Source: Chloroflexota bacterium (GTDB lineage: Bacteria; Chloroflexota; Anaerolineae; Anaerolineales; Villigracilaceae). From it: 11,185 nt of DNA. A program made the position numbers and the translations under genes. Numbering within the stretch: the stretch's first letter is position 1; each line of letters begins with the position of its first letter. The stretch covers positions 1 to 11,185 of the forward strand of contig JAMDBC010000129.1 in assembly GCA_023484185.1 (NCBI GenBank), read 5' to 3'. A model generated the notes under the pieces. That model was given only the letters and a program-made list of their open reading frames with translations. It searched no databases and was not told where the DNA came from. Shown in pieces: positions 7,270 through 11,185 of the stretch.

Positions 7270-9270
7270 ATGACTGAAAGAATTGGTGTTTACGTCTGTC
7301 ATTGCGGCACGAACATCGCTGGCGTCGTTGACGTTGCAGAGGTCAGCAGATGGGCAGGAGAGCATCTCGCCGGCCAGGGCGTAATCGTCTCCCGCGATTA
7401 CAAGTTCATGTGCTCCAGCCTCGGACAGGAACTGATCCAGAAGGACATCAAGGAAATGGGGTTGACGCGCGTGGTGGTGGCGGCTTGTTCCCCCCATTTG
7501 CACGAAAAGACTTTCCGCAATGCCTGCGCAGGCGCGGGGCTGAACCCCTATCTGTGCGAACTGGTTTCCATTCGCGAACAGGATTCGTGGGTGCACACCG
7601 ACAAAGTTGCCGCAACGGATAAAGCCAAAGCCATCATCTCCGGCGGTGTGGCGCGCGTGGCGCATCACGAAGCGCTCGAACCTCTGCGTGTGCCGATCCA
7701 TCCTGATACGCTGATCGTCGGTGGCGGCATCGCCGGTATCCAGGCTGCACTTGAAATTGCCGATGCAGGATACCACGTTTATCTGGTGGAGCGCGAACCG
7801 TCCATTGGCGGACACATGGCTCAATTCGACAAAACCTTCCCGACGCTGGACTGCTCCGCTTGTATCCTCACGCCAAAGATGGTGGATGTTGGCAATCATC
7901 CGAATATCACGCTATTGACATGGAGCGAGGTCGTAAAGACGGATGGCTACGTGGGCAACTTCGCAGTCACCATCAAAAAGAAAGCCCGCTATATCAAGAC
8001 TGAAGACTGCACTGGCTGCGGCATTTGCTGGGAGAAATGTCCGTGGAAGGTAGTTGACGATGTGTTCGAGGCCGGGCTGGGCAAGCGCAAAGTGGTTTAT
8101 GTACCTTTCCCGCAAGCGGTTCCCAAATATCCGGTTATCGACGCGGCAAATTGTGCCTACTTCTTGAAAGGCACCTGCAAAGCCTGCGAGAAGTTCTGTC
8201 CGACGAACGCGATTGACTTTAATCAAAAAGATCAGGAGATCACCGTTCCGGTTGGCAACATCATCCTGGCAACCGGCTACGATCTATTCGACGTAAAGCG
8301 GATTCCGCAATACGGCTATGGCCGACTGGCGAACGTTTTCACCAATCTTGAGTTCGAGCGTTTGAGCAACGCGGCGGGACCGACCAGCGGAAATATTGTC
8401 TTGCGCGATGGGAAGACTATCCCCAAAGCGGTGGGCATCGTCCACTGCGTCGGCTCGCGCGACCAGAACTACAATCCCTATTGTTCGGCGATTTGCTGTA
8501 TGCAAAGCCTGAAGTTTGCACACCTGGTGCATGAACGCACCGGCGCGGAAGTCTATAACTTTTACATTGACATCCGCACGCCCGGCAAAGGCTACGAAGA
8601 GTTTTATCAGCGACTGCTTGAGGAGAGCACGCACTTTGTGCGCGGCAAAGTCGCTGAAGTGACGGACGTGGCGCGCGTGCCAGAGGAAGAAGGCCGTTTG
8701 ATCATCCAGGTTGAGGATACGCTGATCGGCAAACAGCGGCGCATCCCGGTGGACATGGTCATTCTCTCCGCTGGGTTACAGGCACGCCATGACGCCAAGG
8801 AAGTCGCCAAAATGTTCGGCATCTCCTGCAGCGCTGACGAGTGGTACATCGAGAGACATCCCAAGCTGGACCCCGTCGCAACCATGACCGAGGGCATTTA
8901 CATCGCCGGTTGTGCGCAGGGACCAAAGGATATCCCGGCCAGTGTAGTGCAGGGCGCGGCCGCCTCGGCGCGCGTGCTCGGCAAAATCCAGCAAAAGGAG
9001 ATCGCGCTCGAACCGGTGCGCGCTTCGATCAATGAGAACCAATGCTCCGGGTGCCGCATCTGCAACAACCTGTGTCCGTTCAATGCCATCTTGTTCCATG
9101 AAGATAAGATGGTGTCCGAAATCAACGCGGCGTTGTGTCAGGGCTGCGGAACGTGTGTGGCCGCCTGCCCGGCAGGCGCGATCAGCGGAACGGGATTCTC
9201 CAACGAGCAGATCCTCTCGCAGATCGAAGGTCTGTTGTTGATCAATGTGCCAAAAAGCGTGGCCGCATAA
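7270..9270 (+). CDS. hdrA: CoB-CoM heterodisulfide reductase-like subunit A, FAD/Fe-S bifurcating core
   Basis: A 666-residue full-length HdrA. The N-terminal domain has C10/C12 (VCHCGTN), C48 and C73 (AACSPHLHEKTF). The FAD-binding fold starts with GGGIAG at 151-156. LDCSACILTPKM (C195, C198) is the HdrA signature. A ferredoxin-like insert has C247, C250, C253, C257 and C295, C303, C306, C310. The CVGSRD...YCSAICCMQSLK segment (C393, C405, C409, C410) is also typical. The C-terminal ferredoxin has C592-C602 and C623-C633 motifs. HdrA holds the flavin that splits electron pairs between ferredoxin and HdrB. Cysteine, not selenocysteine, is encoded at these sites, and there is no fused second HdrA unit or fused MvhD. 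The start follows AGGAGA (7257-7262) by 7 bases. Higher GC than the kinase genes. Confidence 0.95.
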   Translation: MTERIGVYVCHCGTNIAGVVDVAEVSRWAGEHLAGQGVIVSRDYKFMCSSLGQELIQKDIKEMGLTRVVVAACSPHLHEKTFRNACAGAGLNPYLCELVSIREQDSWVHTDKVAATDKAKAIISGGVARVAHHEALEPLRVPIHPDTLIVGGGIAGIQAALEIADAGYHVYLVEREPSIGGHMAQFDKTFPTLDCSACILTPKMVDVGNHPNITLLTWSEVVKTDGYVGNFAVTIKKKARYIKTEDCTGCGICWEKCPWKVVDDVFEAGLGKRKVVYVPFPQAVPKYPVIDAANCAYFLKGTCKACEKFCPTNAIDFNQKDQEITVPVGNIILATGYDLFDVKRIPQYGYGRLANVFTNLEFERLSNAAGPTSGNIVLRDGKTIPKAVGIVHCVGSRDQNYNPYCSAICCMQSLKFAHLVHERTGAEVYNFYIDIRTPGKGYEEFYQRLLEESTHFVRGKVAEVTDVARVPEEEGRLIIQVEDTLIGKQRRIPVDMVILSAGLQARHDAKEVAKMFGISCSADEWYIERHPKLDPVATMTEGIYIAGCAQGPKDIPASVVQGAAASARVLGKIQQKEIALEPVRASINENQCSGCRICNNLCPFNAILFHEDKMVSEINAALCQGCGTCVAACPAGAISGTGFSNEQILSQIEGLLLINVPKSVAA

Positions 9271-9290
9271 CAATGCGAGGAGAGTGGACT

Positions 9291-9752
9291 ATGGGTAATG
9301 AAAACTTTGAACCTGTGATCATCGGCTTTACCTGCAACTGGTGCAGTTACCGCGCCGCAGATATGGCGGGCACGGCGCGGATGAAATACGCGCCGAACGT
9401 CCGCCTGATCCGCCTGATGTGCTCCGGTCGTCTGGACCCAACCTTCGTGCTCAAAGCGTTTACCAGCGGAGCCGATGGGGTGTTGATTTCCGGATGTCAT
9501 CCAGGCGATTGCCACTACATTGAGCAGAATTACAAGGCCTTGCGGCGCTTCCAATTGCTCAGGCGAGTGCTTTCCCAAATGGGCATCGAACCAGGCCGCC
9601 TTAAGTTGCAGTGGGCAAGCGCGGCGGAGGGAGCAATGCTCGCCACAGAAATCAACAAGTTCGTGGAAGAAGTGCGCGCGCTCGGCCCGCTCAACTGGCC
9701 TGCAAATTTCCATGAAACTGTATCTACGCCCGTTATGGAGGTGCTAGCATGA
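9291..9752 (+). CDS. mvhD: F420-non-reducing hydrogenase iron-sulfur subunit D (MvhD)
   Basis: A 153-residue protein with the conserved five-cysteine pattern of MvhD: FTCNWCSY (C15, C18), LMCSGRLD (C44) and GCHPGDCHY (C69, C74), which bind a [2Fe-2S] cluster. MvhD is the adaptor that connects the hydrogenase (MvhAG) to HdrA, and its place between hdrA and mvhG fits. The start at 9291 is chosen because the GAGGAG Shine-Dalgarno ends about 8 bases upstream. An in-frame ATG at 9273 precedes that site, and the frame's longer upstream extension to 9135 lies inside hdrA. The stop overlaps the mvhG ATG as ATGA. Confidence 0.94.
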   Translation: MGNENFEPVIIGFTCNWCSYRAADMAGTARMKYAPNVRLIRLMCSGRLDPTFVLKAFTSGADGVLISGCHPGDCHYIEQNYKALRRFQLLRRVLSQMGIEPGRLKLQWASAAEGAMLATEINKFVEEVRALGPLNWPANFHETVSTPVMEVLA

Positions 9753-10741
9753 CTGCTAAACCAAAATTCGCAATGTATTGGGCGGCCTCCTGCGGCGGAT
9801 GCGAGATCGCCGTCCTCAACATCCACGAAAAGATTCTGGATGTGGATGCAAACTTCGACGTGGTCTTCTGGCCTGTCGCGATGGACGCGAAGTACAAAGA
9901 CGTTGAAGCGATGGAAGATGGCTCGATATTACTTACCCTCTTCAACGGCGGCATCCGCAACGATGAGAATGAACACATCGCAAAGTTATTGCGACGCAAA
10001 TCGAAGATACTCGTTGCATTTGGATCATGCGCCAACGAAGGTTGTATTCCCGGCCTGGCAAATCTGAGCAGTAAAAAAGAGATTTTTGATACTTACTACG
10101 AGACAGTTTCAACGGACAACCCGAACCACATCCGCCCACAATTCGAATACGAGATGCCTGAAGGCGAAATCACCATCCCGCAGTTCTATCCTGTTCTCAA
10201 GACCCTCGACCAGGTCGTGGATGTGGATTACTACATGCCGGGTTGCCCGCCTGAGTCGCATCAGATCGCGGCGGTGATTGACTTGGTCGTGCAAGTCTTG
10301 CAAGGCAAAGCCGAACTGCCGCCGAAAGGGTCCGTGATCGGCGCCGGCAATTCGACGGTCTGCGACGAATGCAAGCGGACTCGCAACGCCAAGGTGATCA
10401 AATCCTTCGAGCGCATCTGGAACGTGCAGATTGACCCGGCGCTATGCCTGCTCGAACAGGGCATCCCGTGCAACGGTCCGGCAACCCGAAGCGGATGCAA
10501 CGCGCGTTGTCCAGTTGCGGGCGCGCAGTGCATCGGTTGTTATGGTCCCGCCGAAGGCGTGTTGGATTACGGCGCAAGGCTCATTTCGGCCTTTGCTTCT
10601 GTGATCGATGCCAAAGAACCGGAAGAGATTGATCACATCCTCGACGGTCTCGTTGACCCGGTCGGTCAATTCTATCGCTTCAATCTGGCTGGGTCGCTTA
10701 TGAAGGCCGCAGTACCGGCTTGGAAGAAAGAAAAGACTTAA
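9749..10741 (+). CDS. mvhG: F420-non-reducing [NiFe] hydrogenase small subunit (MvhG)
   Basis: A 330-residue [NiFe] hydrogenase small subunit of the group 3c type. The proximal cluster ligands are AASCGGCE (C15, C18), GSCANEGCIPG (C94) and PGCPP (C166). A C-terminal region carries further cysteines for the medial and distal clusters: C205/C208 (CDEC), C233, C241, C250, C254, C261 and C264 (CIGCYGP). There is no twin-arginine signal, as expected for a cytoplasmic enzyme. It passes electrons from the Ni-Fe site in MvhA to MvhD and on to HdrA. The start is supported by GGAGG at 9737-9741 and by the 4-base overlap with mvhD. A 61-base gap separates it from mvhA. Confidence 0.94.
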   Translation: MTAKPKFAMYWAASCGGCEIAVLNIHEKILDVDANFDVVFWPVAMDAKYKDVEAMEDGSILLTLFNGGIRNDENEHIAKLLRRKSKILVAFGSCANEGCIPGLANLSSKKEIFDTYYETVSTDNPNHIRPQFEYEMPEGEITIPQFYPVLKTLDQVVDVDYYMPGCPPESHQIAAVIDLVVQVLQGKAELPPKGSVIGAGNSTVCDECKRTRNAKVIKSFERIWNVQIDPALCLLEQGIPCNGPATRSGCNARCPVAGAQCIGCYGPAEGVLDYGARLISAFASVIDAKEPEEIDHILDGLVDPVGQFYRFNLAGSLMKAAVPAWKKEKT

Positions 10742-10755
10742 TGCGTGATTCATAA

Positions 10756-10791
10756 TCCGTAAAGAGCGCGTTACGTATTACGAACTACGGA
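10756..10791. repeat. Palindromic, TACG-rich intergenic element before mvhA
   Basis: In the 61-base mvhG-mvhA gap, TCCGTA (10756-10761) and TACGGA (10786-10791) are inverted copies. Between them lie CGTAA/TTACG and CGTATTACG, small near-palindromic units. This is the only non-coding stretch of any size in the operon. It may be a decayed short dispersed repeat or a weak mRNA hairpin, and it leaves the GGAG (10794-10797) of mvhA free. Whether it recurs in the genome cannot be told from one copy. Confidence 0.35.
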
Positions 10792-10802
10792 ATGGAGTTA
10801 CT

Positions 10803-11099
10803 ATGACACAACGTATAACAATTGACCCAATCACCCGCCTCGAAGGTCACGGCAAGATCGAAATCTTTCTCAACGAAGATGGCGACGTTGCCAACACCTA
10901 CTTTCAAATCCCCGAACTGCGCGGCTTCGAACGATTCTGCGTTGGTCGGCCTGTTGAAGAAATGCCGCTTCTGACAAACCGCATTTGCGGCGTGTGCCCC
11001 GAGGCGCACCACATGGCTGCCGCCAAAGCCGCCGACGCGGTCTATCACGTTGACCCGCCGCGCGCGGCCAAGCTTTTGCGTGAACTTCTTTACAGCGCT
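10803..11099 (+). CDS. mvhA: [NiFe] hydrogenase large subunit (MvhA), N-terminal 99 codons only, disrupted
   Basis: From ATG at 10803 (GGAG 5 bases upstream) the frame reads RITIDPITRLEGHGKIEIF, PELRGFERFCVGRPVEE, then the L1 motif RICGVCPEAHH (C62, C65 for the Ni-Fe site, H69), then YHVDPPRAAKLLRELLYSA. This is the N-terminus of the hydrogenase catalytic subunit that oxidises or evolves H2. After codon 99 the family continues with an (F/Y)xxEDHxLHFY-like segment. Here the frame instead reads an Arg/Ala/Pro-rich sequence to the window edge with no family likeness. The break coincides with the palindrome AGCGCT at 11094-11099. The gene is therefore either truncated by a rearrangement or, more likely, joined to wrong sequence at a contig end. 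The C-terminal Ni ligands (DPCxxCxxH) are not in the window in this orientation. Confidence 0.88.
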
Positions 11100-11184
11100 C
11101 AGCGGCGTAAAGCAATTCGATCAGGCGCGCCCAATGGATGGCGAGTCGCTGGTGAACCGGCCGCCCGCCCAAGGTCGAGAAGAA
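11086..11184 (-). pseudogene. mvhA: Inverted fragment of a [NiFe] hydrogenase large subunit (internal mvhA segment)
   Basis: Read on the minus strand, 11184 down to 11086 is open for 33 codons and encodes STLGGRPVHQRLAIHW followed by ARLIELLYAAERCKE. The core HWARLIELL is the conserved helix found about two-thirds into MvhA-type large subunits (methanogen MvhA has YHWARLIELLASAE). It is therefore a piece of the same kind of gene as the one starting at 10803, in opposite orientation and missing roughly 200 or more residues between. The two pieces meet at or near AGCGCT (11094-11099). Beyond the junction the minus-strand frame is only a shadow of mvhA. It is probably an assembly or amplification fold-back rather than a biological pseudogene. 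Confidence 0.75.
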
Positions 11185-11185
11185 G

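Noticed and set aside
7225..7899. Long minus-strand open frame (224 codons) opposite hdrA
   Set aside because: It is antisense to a fully conserved hdrA, shows no recognisable motif, and is explained by the codon bias of the GC-rich plus-strand gene.
8776..9273. Minus-strand open frame (165 codons) opposite the hdrA C-terminus
   Set aside because: It is a shadow of the ferredoxin region of hdrA, with no domain signal of its own.
9135..9290. N-terminal extension of MvhD (about 52 extra codons from the ATG at 9135)
   Set aside because: It lies within the hdrA coding end in another frame, shows no MvhD similarity, and the GAGGAG site points to the ATG at 9291.
10870..11085. Minus-strand frame continuing from the inverted hydrogenase fragment
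   Set aside because: Beyond the junction it is just the antisense of the mvhA N-terminus. Only the 11086-11184 part is meaningful.
11100..11185. Plus-strand continuation of mvhA read as a novel Arg/Pro-rich C-terminus
   Set aside because: The opposite strand encodes a conserved MvhA segment, so the plus frame is the artefact.
1..11185. CRISPR array, tRNA, rRNA, transposase or phage-type genes
   Set aside because: No regularly spaced repeats, no cloverleaf-like or rRNA-like stretch in the small gaps, and every plus-strand gene is accounted for by redox or signalling families.

Overview
The window is one continuous plus-strand operon of anaerobic electron-transfer genes with a signalling module set into it. 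The gene set (ETF, a membrane ETF:quinone oxidoreductase-like Fe-S protein, HdrCBA and MvhDGA) points to a strictly anaerobic bacterium. From gene style I would guess Chloroflexota (Anaerolineae-like), with Desulfobacterota-type bacteria as the main alternative. That taxonomic guess is weak because no marker gene is present. No rRNA, tRNA, CRISPR array or transposase was seen.

Layout: (1) 3-188, the C-terminal tail of EtfA. (2) 188-2164, a membrane-anchored Fe-S protein combining a NarI-like cytochrome b part, a two-cluster ferredoxin part and an HdrD-like cysteine-rich part. It overlaps etfA by one base and resembles the EtfAB:(mena)quinone oxidoreductase (EMO) type. (3) 2207-5804, three signalling genes: a Cache-HAMP histidine kinase, a receiver-histidine kinase hybrid, and a stand-alone receiver. 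None of them carries a DNA-binding output. (4) 5816-9270, hdrC, hdrB and hdrA, all with complete cluster ligands. (5) 9291-10741, mvhD and mvhG, followed by the start of mvhA at 10803.

How they may work together: HdrABC-MvhADG is the known flavin-based electron-bifurcating hydrogenase/heterodisulfide reductase complex. It couples H2 oxidation to reduction of ferredoxin and a disulfide-type (or other) acceptor, or runs in reverse. ETF plus the membrane protein would link acyl-CoA dehydrogenase-type electrons to quinone. Having both in one operon suggests coordinated handling of low- and high-potential electrons, and the Cache kinase relay is a plausible sensor for that circuit. All junctions are tight (overlaps or gaps of at most about 60 bases) and no internal promoter or convincing terminator was seen.

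The right end is anomalous. The mvhA reading frame is normal for 99 codons. It then runs into about 100 bases that, on the minus strand, encode a different and more C-terminal part of the same hydrogenase large subunit (HWARLIELLYAAER). The switch occurs at the palindrome AGCGCT (11094-11099). This is most likely a fold-back assembly or amplification chimera at a contig end, less likely a real inversion that breaks mvhA.
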